Below are positions 13,166-23,084 of a DNA stretch of 64,000 bases, in pieces (positions within the stretch are counted from its first letter, which is position 1; the number at the start of each line of letters is the position of its first letter). The notes under the pieces were generated by a model, which worked only from the letters and a program-made list of their open reading frames with translations, was not told the origin of the DNA and did not search any database. The translations under genes and the position numbers were made by a program. The DNA lies in assembly GCA_024449915.1 (NCBI GenBank), contig JAMZAV010000904.1:224838-288837 (forward strand), in the 5' to 3' direction. Origin of the DNA: Sweltsa coloradensis. Lineage: Eukaryota; Arthropoda; Insecta; Plecoptera; Chloroperlidae.

Positions 13166-14177
13166 CAAGGCTTAGGCTACACCGTGGATGTAATAGGCGA
13201 CTATACTAGGACATTCCAGGGCTGATAATTACAGTGCATCAACTTTAAAGGTCGCGGCCTTGCCTAGGTTATTGTTGTTATAGGCAGGCGCGGACTGGGT
13301 CGAAAAGGCCCGGGATGCTGGCATGTAGTAGGGCCCGTATGAGGTTGCGTAGCAAAGCAGGGGTCTGGGGCAAAGCCCCAGCCGCCGGAGGCAATTTCGC
13401 CGAAGGTGAAATTTTTTCGGGTGGTGCGTTATATTTTATGGCCTAAAACGCTATTTTAGGACGCGATTAACAGGCGCCAACTATGTAACACTACCCGAGC
13501 CCGCAATTCAAATCTCGCAAAAATTATATTTGAGGAAGTCTTACAACCAATAATGTAACTCGCAAGTACCAAATTGACACTCGCAAAATGCGAGCTTGGG
13601 GGATGAGTGTATACTGGACATTTTGATTGAATCATGCACAACTTTTCAATAATTGAACGAGTGAGCGTAGCGAACGTAGTGATTTCCATTCGACTTAAAC
13701 GGCCCTTATGGTTTTTCTGCGTGTGTGTGTGTGTACGTTGAAAATCAGCCGAATCGCTGAACAGATTGCGCTGAAATTTTAAACGGACATCCGGTACGAG
13801 TTTATTGAGAACTGAACAAAATCAGCAAGATTCATTGCGATTTAAACCTACAAGAAAAAATAAACTGAAAAATAGACTTCCAATGTTATGAAATTATTTT
13901 AACGACAATGTTTTAGATTTTGAAAAGATATTTTTTGTTTGTTATTCGCCTGGCCGTGAAATGCCGTGCCCATGCAAGGTCTGTCGAATGTTGCACGTCA
14001 AGGTACCCCCAAATTTCGCTCGTAGATTGAGTAAACCTTGCAATATTTTCACGTATTTCGTACTGGCTATGTTTACCATAGTAGGCCCTATTGCCACAGA
14101 TGATGGACTACACTGCGTTATATGCATTTCAAAACATGTTTAATTATTTTTTAAATACAATCTAGAAATTACAAAAT
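13166..14177. other. Unassigned repeat-like intergenic sequence
   Basis: No gene. At 13288 GGCGCGGACTGGG resembles a DNA-transposon terminus but I could not find its partner. A short hairpin CTGGGGCAAAGCCCCAG lies at 13367-13383. The words GAGCGTAGCGAAC (13670) and GAACAGATTGCGCTGAAATTT (13758) are of the kind that recur in the repeat family at 20030 and 38286. A (GT)n tract sits near 13721-13734. Confidence 0.35.
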
Positions 14178-14256
14178 CTTTCCCGACCAGGGGATTGAAC
14201 CCACTTCTTTCACATTTCGGCTACAAGGGCGCCTTAGCCAACTAGACTAGGGAAAC
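14178..14256 (-). repeat. tRNA-like sequence, probable SINE or tRNA pseudogene
   Basis: Read on the minus strand, TTTCCCTAGTCTAGTTGGC holds an A box, GGGTTCAATCCC a B box, and the ends TTTCCC and GGGAAA pair. The middle is longer than a standard anticodon plus variable arm and I could not place an anticodon, so this is not called as an active tRNA. Confidence 0.45.
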
Positions 14257-14522
14257 GCCAAAGTCGTAGTTAGACGAGTGAGCAAGTCATGTGGTGAGTA
14301 CCCGGGAACATTTGCATTTAAGTTTGATAATTATATTCGTAAAAATAATAGCTTCGTTTGGTCGTTTTTTTTTACCATTCTATTTGGGTCCATGTTTTTT
14401 CTGCAAATGATTTCACTACATTCGGCCCCGTCGCAAACACAATTCTAGATGATAAAAGCGTTTAAAAAGTGCTAGGCCTAGGCCTATTTTAAGGTGACAC
14501 CTCGACGTGTAGGTAGGCAGCC

Positions 14523-15175
14523 TAAAAAGGACTTTTGTTTAAAATAGAAACGTTTAAAGGTCTTGGAAGATTTTTTTGTTACCAAAACAGCAAAAAGGAC
14601 GACGACATTTAGGCCTAGGGCCTACTACCAAAAAGGACTCTCGTTTAAAATAGCGACGTTAAAGGCCGATGCACAATTGCCCGTTAACGACAACGAGAAC
14701 GACAACGAGAACGGGAAGAAAGTTGAATCACACGTTAACTTACGACACGATGCACAATAAAGCTTCCCGTTGCCGGTCGTTCCCGTATCCCGGCAACGAC
14801 AACGGGAACATCACCAAGTTTTAACTTTCCGTAACGTTCCCGTTCCGTACGTTACCGGAACCAATCGGAATCAAGATGTGCACGTCCTAAACTATTTTAT
14901 CAACTGATTGATGGTTATACGCGAGTAATATGCGAAATAAATTGAATAAACATGTGCGGAATAACAAAACAACAAAATATAATTAACACACTTATTATTT
15001 GATTTGTTCCCGTCGGTTTGCTTCAATGGCTATTGTGCATCGAAGCCCTTAACGTTAGCGTCTTCCCGTTCTCGTTCTCGTTCCCGTTCTCGTTACCGGG
15101 CAATTGTGCATCGGCCTTAAAGGTCTTGATGTTTTTTTGTTGTTACTAAAACAACAAAAAAGGACGACGGAAGGG
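14523..15175. repeat. Two direct-repeat units, the second split by a MITE
   Basis: One unit at 14523-14610 contains AAAAAGGACTTTTGTTTAAA, then AGGTCTTGG, a T-run, ACCAAAACAGCAAAAAGGAC. The second starts at 14632 with AAAAAGGACTCTCGTTTAAA, is cut at 14662 by the MITE 14663-15117, and resumes at 15118 with TAAAGGTCTTGATG and ACTAAAACAACAAAAAAGG. The duplication therefore predates the MITE insertion. Confidence 0.65.
14663..15117. mobile_element. PIF/Harbinger-type MITE with TAA duplication
   Basis: Inverted termini AGGCCGATGCACAATTGCCC match for about 40 bp with few differences, and the element is flanked by TAA at 14660-14662 and 15118-15120. A 3-bp TWA duplication is characteristic of PIF/Harbinger elements. 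Subterminal hexamer-like repeats of AACGAG/AACGGG occur at both ends. There is no transposase frame in 455 bp. Confidence 0.75.
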
Positions 15176-15357
15176 CGACACTTTTATTACGGCGCGCCTT
15201 TATCCAATCAGATCATTGACCGTACGAATAATTTTGCACTAGTCGTACGGCTGACCGTGCGAATATCCACAGCCATAAAAGTTGGACCCCCCTAGCCGAA
15301 GAAGTGCCAGGGGACCTAGGCCTAAGCCTAGCTAGGCTAGGCTATCGCTCTACTTAC

Positions 15358-15447
15358 CTTCAAATCATTCTTGATACCAGCGTAATATTGTTGCAGTTCG
15401 GACTCCATAAGGAATTCGTACAAACCAGGTCCTTTTAAAGTTGCCAT
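15358..15447 (-). CDS. First coding exon of an ACK/PR2-like tyrosine kinase (SAM region)
   Basis: The exon starts at an ATG (15447) and encodes 30 residues, including GPGLYEFLMESELQQYY and IKNDLK, then a canonical donor AAG|GTAAGT at 15358/15357. The pattern GLYEFL-E-ELQQYY-IKNDLK matches the start of the SAM-like domain at the N-terminus of non-receptor tyrosine kinases of the ACK/TNK2 family, especially the fly PR2 type. The exon ends in phase 0. Known family members continue with a segment about a conserved LKYV and IGMSKPE; I looked for this at lower coordinates on the minus strand and did not find it, so the next exon probably lies in the unreadable left region or beyond the window. The assignment rests on one short exon, so the family is likely and the exact orthologue uncertain. 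No promoter is evident. Confidence 0.6.
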
Positions 15448-15627
15448 TTCAAACAAAATGCAGACGTTTTCGAAGAATAATTCTGTCACACCTAGGCCTA
15501 GGCTAGGCCTAGTAGAAAGGCCCTAGGCACGCTTCCAACCTAATTAGGTCTGGGTCTACGAAAACATGATCAGACTCTGACCTACGGTCTTCTTCTGGCA
15601 GGGAATGAAGTCATAGGCTAGAGTACA

Positions 15628-15810
15628 TTACCAATTCATCTCCATCTCAAAGAACAAGCGATAAAAACACTTATAACTAGACAAAATTAGCCTCAAGAAA
15701 TCCAGACTGGCAGCGGCGGCTGTTGTCTGTACTGTCACACTTTCAGATTTCTTCGCTTCTTCTTCTCCACTGCGGCTGTTCATATTTGCGGGATTCAGCA
15801 TGACCTTCAA
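15628..15810 (-). other. 60-codon open frame upstream of the ACK-like exon
   Basis: A minus-strand frame beginning MKVMLNPANMNSRSGEEEAK and ending EMEMNW lies 180 bp upstream of the ACK-like first coding exon on the same strand. It is not recognised, has no clear splice signals, and could be 5' leader sequence of the kinase gene, a small independent gene, or chance. I do not assign a function. Confidence 0.2.
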
Positions 15811-15891
15811 TGGCCAGACGAAACTTTATGGAGCAAATTATATCTTTGGCTAGGCCTAAACAAATTTAGTTATTTCTATGATAACTATACC

Positions 15892-15951
15892 CATTGATTA
15901 AAGAAGGCGATAGCCTTCTTTAAAGAAGGCGATAGCCTTCTTTAATCAATG
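15892..15951. repeat. 60-bp near-perfect palindrome
   Basis: The sequence reads the same on both strands except for the two GCGATAGC centres. It consists of two 26-bp hairpins AAAGAAGGC-GATA-GCCTTCTTT back to back, with outer ends CATTGATT and AATCAATG. It lies 440 bp upstream of the ACK-like exon. It could be a hairpin-forming site or a small foldback insertion. Confidence 0.85.
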
Positions 15952-16227
15952 CTTTACCTAGCCTCTATGATGGCACAAACATAGAACTAACTGAACTTTT
16001 ACATGACGGTATTGTATGCTAAACCAAAAGATGATTCATCGAGACTGATTTTTTTACCATTTTAAACTTGCAAGCTACTTTTTTACTCATAGGTCAAACT
16101 CAAAGTATTAGTTTTAGGGCGCTTTAATAGCAGCACAAAACAAATTATTTATCACTCCCACTCCGCCTAGATTCCCTGATCTTTTGATAATTGGTTCCAG
16201 CACACTTGCGTCACGTTTCATATTATC

Positions 16228-16345
16228 ATCGATTGCGTCGGGGCCTGCAGGGTTGGCTTGGTCGCTTTGATTTAAAGTCCCCCACTGAAAATCTGTTGTA
16301 TAACTGAGTGGGTAGACTCTAAATATAATTTTTTTTTTTTTTATT
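16228..16345 (+). repeat. Dispersed repeat family A, 3' part
   Basis: Contains CATCGATTGCGTCGGGGCCT, CAGGGTTGGCTTGGTCGC, CCCCCACTGAAAATC and AACTGAGTGGGTAGACTC followed by an A/T-rich tail. The same series is found at 24495-24590 (plus) and 61752-61860 (minus); the 5' half of the family is at 22811-23020 and 61860-62020. The shape, with an A/T tail and no coding, suggests a SINE. Confidence 0.7.
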
Positions 16346-17637
16346 ATTATTGCGGGAGCAATGTGCTCGGAACTCAATCAAAATTTTAATTGAAAAAATA
16401 GCTGAAAATAGCACCGGTATGTATGGATTTTCATATGTGCTTTTATTGAGTGTTTTTTTATCAATACTACATAGGTTTAAAGTTCTTATGTGCAAATTAT
16501 AATTTATTGTCAACTGGAGCATGCATGCAGTTAGCCATTTTTAGTTATGTGCTCTTCACAGTCCTACAAAAAATTGGGTCTAGGCTCAGGCAAAGATAAT
16601 AAGCCCTGCAATACGCCCGAGACTTCATGCTGTGCATTCCATGTTAAGGCAGGTTGAGATTATGTGTGGATGTCACTTTTGTATTAAGAGCAAGTTGAAA
16701 AGTTTAAATAACAATGCGCTCAATTGCATTTGATAAAGCCAACTTTTGGAGAGCAGTCAGTTCAACTGTATCTCTTTTTCTTGTTAAGTTATAGCCAAAT
16801 ACTGTAACCGGAATATCTTCACTATACAGTCTACTCTCTGGAGATATGGGCGAACTATATCGATGAAGTTCTAGGCCCCGCGCCAGTACTACAAACTTAT
16901 ATTTTGAAGTTCAGTGCAGACGTTGGCTGGCAACACTGACTGGTGCTTGGCTCTAGTTCCAGGCCTTACCACCAGGTTTTTCGCTTCTTCCGCCAGTGTT
17001 AAATTCGGGGAGTAGACCGCATTTATTTACTTTCATACTATTCAATGAAAAAAAGATTGATGTTTTTGTTTTGTTTTTACTAATTTGTAGTAGTGTGCGG
17101 GCACCCATTATTTGACATGTCAAAAAATCGTTCTCAGTTTACAGGTACAAATTTTAAAACAAAAAATTGGATGGTGGAGGTGCCGGTTAAGACATCACGA
17201 TTCGGTTCGAGTTCGAATTTGATAGTTTGAAATTTTTCTAAAGTTCGTAGTTTGTTAGTTTCAACTGGGCAAGTTCGAGTTATGTTCGAAAATCAAAAGT
17301 AAAAAAAGTGGGTTTGCACATCCCTAGAAGTGCTAGAAGCTAGCGAAGCTATTCCTATTACAGTATTTGTTATGGCTCAAATTTAAAAAAGTTGCAATGT
17401 GAAAAGAAAGGAGACCCAGAACTTAAGTGGAAATAATGTAGCTGTGGAGACAGAGAAAGGAATACACATACAATAAATCAACTATAAACCAACTTCAACG
17501 TGTAGTTAAAAATGTACCTGATCGTTTATTTATACCAAAAACTAATCTTTGTTTATACCATTATCATTCTTTACCCAGGTTATACTGTTTTATTCTTGAG
17601 ATGGAGCGATACCAGAATTTGATGATTCTAAACGATT
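16346..17637. other. Intergenic; possible hAT remnant at 17085-17327
   Basis: No gene found. A copy of the motif TGGTGGAGGTGCCGG lies at 17172, followed by runs of TTCGAGTTCGAA-like sequence and ending in GGGTTTGCACATCCCTA at 17327. Read inward, TAGGGATGTGCAAACCC resembles the terminus of hAT element B (TAGGGGTGTGCGAATCC). The left partner would be near TAGTAGTGTGCGGGC at 17086, but no 8-bp duplication is visible, so this is a weak call. Confidence 0.3.
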
Positions 17638-17808
17638 TACTGTATTTATGCGAGTATAGGCCTCGGGTATATTTGAAATTGTCAAGTTCAAAAAGTGGGG
17701 TGCGGCCATTAGTCAATAGTATTTATAGCCAACTCTTTAAAATCTGAGTGGTCAAAATAAGGGTGCGGCCATTACTCGAGGGCGGCCTATAATCGGGTAA
17801 ATACGGTA
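17638..17808. mobile_element. Short MITE with TACYGTATTTA termini
   Basis: The left end TACTGTATTTATGCGAGTAT with AGGCC is matched inverted by GGCCTATAATCGGGTAAA then TACGGTA on the right. The 171-bp interior has the phrase GGTGCGGCCATTA twice (17700 and 17763). No target duplication could be assigned. Confidence 0.6.
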
Positions 17809-18268
17809 TTTAGAATTTCATAAATACTAAGATGTACTAGTACAAACAGGACATTTGACCCCAAAAATGAAACTTGCTTATAGTACAAAATTAGGACATG
17901 GGGGTATCCGTATAATCAATGTCGTGAATGATGGTTTCTTTCAATCAACAGATGTGAAGAACTGAATTAAAATTGAAGAGATGGTATTGTATGTGGCATC
18001 GGCAAAATCTTATGATTCTTCTCTCAGTATTTCTTATGATTCTCAATATCGAACCATGTAAATTATATTAATTTAATATATGGTTACAGTGGAAGAATAA
18101 TCATCATGCTTGATTGAACCTTGGGTTGTTACAACTTGTACCCGACAGCACAATCAAGAATTAATACTAACACAATCAACCGTTGCAGAGATTCTTAGTT
18201 GGGAGTGTCTACAGTAATAACACTAGTATTGTTATTTCACAAGTTATACTTTCGCGACCCAATATAAT

Positions 18269-18736
18269 TGAAGAGAAATTATAACATTAACGGGATGTTT
18301 CGTCGCGTCGTAGTGGTGAATAATTAACATTCTTCCTGAATTCCCGACGTAGCGTCGCCACTGTGGATGACATTTTCAAGGGACTGGCGTTTTCTCAGCA
18401 GAGGAAATGCATTCAAACCAAGAACTACTACCACATCAACAACAGCATCTTCATCCACAAGACCAACCTACACCACTACCACCACAACAAACAACATTAA
18501 CAACGACATTAACAACAACAACAACAACAACAACATCAACAAGAGCCATCTACTGTTATCCTTGCAGTTCCAAGAAGAAGTGAACGTTTGCAACAGAGGC
18601 AAACAAACGAAAAATCATCAGTCCCTTGAAAATGTTATCCACAATGATGAAGCTACGTCGGGAATTCAGGAATAATGTAAATTATTCACCATTACGATGC
18701 AACAAAACATCCCGTCAATGTTATAATTTCTCTTTA
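18269..18736. mobile_element. Foldback element with 85-bp arms and AAC-rich core
   Basis: The left arm 18269-18352 (TTGAAGAGAAATTATAACAT through CCGACGTAGC) is the inverse of the right arm 18651-18736, with about 10% mismatches. The core holds an (AAC)n-rich region at 18480-18545. A 102-codon frame across the core is an effect of the simple repeat, with poly-Thr and poly-Asn. A foldback or long-TIR DNA element is most likely. Confidence 0.7.
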
Positions 18737-18739
18737 ACA

Positions 18740-19598
18740 GTATTGTTGTTTCATTTAGGCCTACTGCTTACTTTTACTATTATGAGAGATCCGTATGTTT
18801 TGCTTAAATTGCGGAATGGACTAAAAATAATAATCTTCAAGCAGTTGAAAGTTTCTACATAAGCATTGACGAGCCATTCGACCCTCCGAAAATACACAAA
18901 AGTTGATTGTTACATCTAAGTTACTGTTACTTTTATACATGGACTATTTAAATTTGTTAGCATCCATCACACTTTGAAGGTTAGCTGTTGGATCTTATTA
19001 ATATTATATCTTCAATACAATATATACATAATATACACATGATCCAGCTTTTGACATTCCTTTCAAACACATACAATATAATATTATTATTAGTCACTCA
19101 ATAATGATCCTCTAGGCCTATGCCTACTGACCACATGGCACAATTTTATGTTATTCCATGGGTGCTACTGCTAGGTCTAGCTTGCAAACATTTATGTGGA
19201 GAAAATTAAAAATAATACTTCAAGGTTCGGTTTGGTTTGAAACAAATATCAAGGTACAGTATCAAGGTAAGGTTGTTGTCCTTAAAAATGAGTTTTTATA
19301 ACTGAGACATTCAAGAAATAAATACGTACCATACGCAAATTGATGTGAATGGGCCTTACAAGTCAGCAGAAAAATTTACAGTGAAGTCCACTTTTTAAAG
19401 AAATCTTTTAACAAAATTCTGTATAATACCATGCATGCTAATTCATCAAATATACAAGAAAACTGTCTCTCTTAACAAATTCTTACTTAAGAACTAAGAG
19501 GAGTATATTATGAATGTGGTCTCTCTTTTTTTAAATTATTATTTTAACAAGTGGCATAGAGACTCCTCGGGCCTATAAATTCTTCCATCAACAATATC
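18740..19598. other. A/T-rich intergenic sequence
   Basis: No gene, RNA or delimited repeat was recognised. The composition is A/T-rich with a few AGGCCTA words. Confidence 0.4.
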
Positions 19599-19883
19599 TA
19601 GAGGTGCGTGTATATAGCATTTTCAAGTGTCTATTTATTGTGTTTTGTAGCATCTATTTTTTGTCTAATTTCAAAACCTTGTGTATGAATTTTTTCAGAT
19701 TTTTAATTTTTAATTTGGTTATCAAGGTTGAATTAATATTAAGTGAATAAAGATGTGGATAAACAAATTATAGATACTATGGAAAATAAAATAAATAAAA
19801 TAGGACTTGAAAACCTTAGTTTTAAGTGAAAAAATAGCGCTTTGTAGCATCTTTTCACAAAACACTATTTTCACGTACCTCTA
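19599..19883. mobile_element. Probable TIR element (TAGAGGTRCGTG ends)
   Basis: TAGAGGTGCGTG at 19599 is matched inverted by CACGTACCTCTA ending at 19883, and both sides continue with GTGTTTTGTAGCATC/GATGCTACAAAGCGC-type sequence in inverted order. The flanks share CAATATC but not at exact positions for a clean duplication. Confidence 0.5.
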
Positions 19884-20029
19884 TTGTCAATATCTTCACC
19901 AAAAGCAGCCAGTGATTCTTTGAAAAGTCTCTCATCAAAAGTGTACAATATTTGTATCATTGTAACATGGCTTGAACTGTGTAACTGACTTTTCACACGG
20001 TTTCACACAAACTTCCTAATGACATAAAC

Positions 20030-20822
20030 TAGGAAAACGCTTAAGTCCCGCCGCGTTGTTGGATGAGCGTAATTCATTGAGCTACCATGTGTTATGTGGA
20101 TTTTCTGTTGTTCTGTGAAAAAATCGTTTAAGTTGAAGATTTTTTTAAAAATTAATTTAAATTAAATAAAAAAATAAACTTTAATCTTTAATTTTTTTAA
20201 TAAATCGTAATTTAAAAAAAGAAAAAAATCGTAAATTTTCGATTTTCATAAGAAATAATTATTCGATTGTGCTCAAATTTCACACGAATATGTTAATTCA
20301 TAAAATTAAGGTTCTGTGAAAAAATTATTACAATCGGATAAAGCATGTAGGTGTTATAAGTCAAAGAATTGTTTTAAAAAAGAAAAAACCCGTAAAATTT
20401 CGATTTTCATAAGAAATAATTTTTCGATTGCGCTCAAATTTTACACGAATATCTTAATTCATAAAATTATGGTTCTGTGAAAAAATCATTAAATTCGGAT
20501 AAAGCATGTAGGTGTTGTAAGTCGAAGAAATTTTTAATTTAAAAATTTAATTTTAAAATTGAAAAAAATCGTAAAATTGCAATTTTCATGATAAATAATT
20601 TTCCGATTGTGCTCAAAAACGTGGCAGTTCTAAGTTCAGAGATTTCGAAGACCTCCATAAAATTTCATCGCAATCGGAGTATCGGTTTAGCCGGAATCGT
20701 GTTAACAAACAGACAAAAATACATAAAAAAAAAAAAAAAAAAAAAAAATCCGGATTTTTTTCTCCAGTGTAGTGAAATGGAATCTTCGCTTCGCTCGCTA
20801 CGCTCGCTACGCTCATCCAATA
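20030..20822. repeat. Repeat family B with internal 170-bp-type units
   Basis: Starts near AGGAAAACGCTTAAGTCCCG and TTGTTGGATGAGCGTA and ends with the inverse, TACGCTCATCCAATAA. Inside, degenerate units recur with TTTCGATTGCGCTCAAATTT, CACACGAATAT, GGTTCTGTGAAAAAATCATT, and finally GTGGCAGTTCTAAGTTCAG and GGTTTAGCCGGAATCGTGTT. The same series appears at 38286-38868. The first 35 bp recur inverted near 62990-63029. An A22 run sits near 20725. This is probably a DNA transposon relic. Confidence 0.65.
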
Positions 20823-20831
20823 AAAGATATC

Positions 20832-21108
20832 ACTGAAATTGACAAATGTAAAGAAACAGTCAAAAATATCTTGCTAAACAAAGCATATTATCATTCTCTT
20901 CAAGATTATTTGGATGGCCAAGAGGCTAAATGAAAATTATTATAATTATTACTTGATGAACATCTATTATTTGTGTAATTGTGTAGTTTAAACTGTATTA
21001 GTATGTAAATTTGTTATTTAGTAGTTATTTTTAATGTGTTTGCCTAATTAAATTTATACATGTATATATTTATCTATGGCAATAAACATCTTGAATCTTA
21101 GTACCAAT
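20832..21108 (+). mobile_element. LINE 3' terminal fragment
   Basis: The plus frame reads EIDKCKETVKNILLNKAYYH then SLQDYLDGQEAK and a stop at about 20932, a typical end of CR1/Jockey-type reverse transcriptases (lysine-rich, then hydrophobic A-YY-S). An A/T-rich 3' UTR follows, ending GGCAATAAACATCTTGAATC. Only the last part of the element survives. Confidence 0.65.
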
Positions 21109-22764
21109 TGTGGGCGTATGAAAAGAAGACGAGAAAACATTGAACGTTAAATAATCTGCATGAATTTCTTGAACAAGAAAGTTACACGTGACCGTTGATC
21201 AATAGTCCGTGACACAACCGTAGGTCGCTTTTGTTTATTTATTTTATTGTTTGAGTATTGGGGCCATCAGTATTTTATATAATGGAGTAGGACAACTTTG
21301 TTGATCCTCTATTAATTGATGCTTAAGTCATCTCCTAAATTCATCAATATTTCTTAAACATCCTTAAACCATCTAGTACACTGTACACAGATTCTTCAGT
21401 CGCAAACATGTACAAAATTGTTTAGATCCTACTGTAGAGTACGTAGTTGTCCGCTATGTGCACAGCACAACAGTTGCGACAACTCTGACACCTTCTGATA
21501 GCAATACATACTATCAAACACTTTTGATGGGAACAAAATGATCTTATTTTGTGACTGATGTTCTTGATGTGTATTATACATTTGTAAAATTGTGAAATAA
21601 TAATTCAAATAAACAAAATTAATAAATTAATCAAATATGCACAGTATAGTTGCAGAAGTGAGTTATTGTAAAATATGCAGTTGTCCGCTGTGTACATTGT
21701 GACACTATGCGTGCGACATCGTATGCGTAAGAAATAAAACAACAAATTCTCAACAGCCTATTGAAAGCAGGACCGTACAGTTGCATTAATTTATAGTGGA
21801 TGCCTAAGCCCTAATTGTTGAGTAACATAAGTACAGTACTACATCAATCAATCGTGTCAATATTAATTATGTATTGAGTATTGATTAACACTGACAGTTA
21901 TTAAGAATTGAATTGAATGGTCTCAAGACGAGTCGAGTGAACTCTTTTCTGTAAACAAAGCAAGTAAAATAAAATTAAGAATGCCCATCAACAACGATTA
22001 ATCGAATAATTATCTATGTCAAAGCCAATTTTTGACGTTTCAAATCATAAAACATACAAAAAAATACATAGGCCTACCTAGATAGGCCACATGACAAAAA
22101 CAACCATTCAAGAAAGCCTAAAAAATGCAAAAATTTCCACCATTATTTGAATTGCATATTTATATATTTAATATTATATATTTTACATATTCATATTTAA
22201 TATTTATTATATTTTTCTTTGTTTCAATTGTTTATTGAAAATTAAAAATTAAATTGGCACTGTCTTAGTTTGTTGTAAAAATTCCGACATCTAGATTAGA
22301 CCGATTTTTTAGATTTGATATCGAAGTTAGCGTTTTACATTGATGGGGAACCTTATCAAAAAGTGTGTGTATTTGACAAAAGCGACAAAACATCTTGATT
22401 GGTTCTCGCTGCTTCTCGAGGGTGGACGCGACGATCTATCTTGACGGTCGTCTTCTTGGTTGGTTGTTGTGATTGGCTGCGGCAGACGGGAGTTGACGTT
22501 GTTGCAGTTGCAGCGATCTTTAGAGATGTCCGTTCCTCCTCTAGATCAGCAATGCCTGAGTTAACAGAACACGGTGACAAGATCTGTATTTAACGCTTTG
22601 TAGTTGGGAGGCATGGGGGGCATGTTGGGGGCATGGGGAGCGGCTAGTCGCACGATGGCATAATGTAAAGGCGAGCACAGGAAAACAACAGTTGGTTTTG
22701 AACCCTTGACTTTATTAAACTGATTGAAAACATCATTGATGTTGTGGTGATTATCAACGGAAAT
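21109..22764. other. Intergenic sequence, no secure gene
   Basis: A short repeated phrase GTTGTCCGCTRTGTRCA occurs at 21447 and 21685. A GC-richer patch at 22400-22580 has open frames on both strands (about 65-74 codons) but no family resemblance and no convincing splice sites. I leave it unassigned. Confidence 0.35.
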
Positions 22765-22810
22765 TAGGGCCGTGCGAATCCACGAAATTCGAATCCGAAT
22801 CAAAGATGAG

Positions 22811-23020
22811 ATGACTTTGGAGCCGTCCTAGCAACGAAGCACATAATAAATTTCAGAGTTGTTCTGAATCGGCCTTGTTGATTCTGGCGTTGATTCGCGG
22901 GTGTTTGCACTTCCATACTACAGATTGCTACATTTCCTATTAAAAATATTAATCTCTGGTTGGTTATCGCTCATACTCGTCGATTGTGTCGGGACCTACA
23001 GGGTTGGCTTGGTCGGTTTG
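22811..23020 (+). repeat. Dispersed repeat family A, 5' part, inside hAT B
   Basis: GAGCCGTCCTAGCAACGA, CGGCCTTGTTGATTCTGGCG, TTGATTCGCGGGTGTT and CTACAGGGTTGGCTTGGTC match, in order, the inverse of 62020-61790 in a FANCM intron. The family copy is interrupted after GGCTTGGTCGGTTTG; the same phrase starts again at 24497 on the far side of the array. Confidence 0.7.
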
Positions 23021-23084
23021 TTTTACTACAGATGTATTGATAAACTAAAACTTGACAATTGAGCAAATCTACACAAATGTTTGA

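Noticed and set aside
18367..18675. 102-codon frame rich in Thr and Asn
   Set aside because: It spans the AAC-rich core and both inner ends of a foldback element; composition follows the simple repeat.
22356..22593. Overlapping 65- and 74-codon frames on opposite strands in a GC-richer patch
   Set aside because: Neither matches a known protein, splice sites are weak, and two overlapping antisense frames reflect composition.
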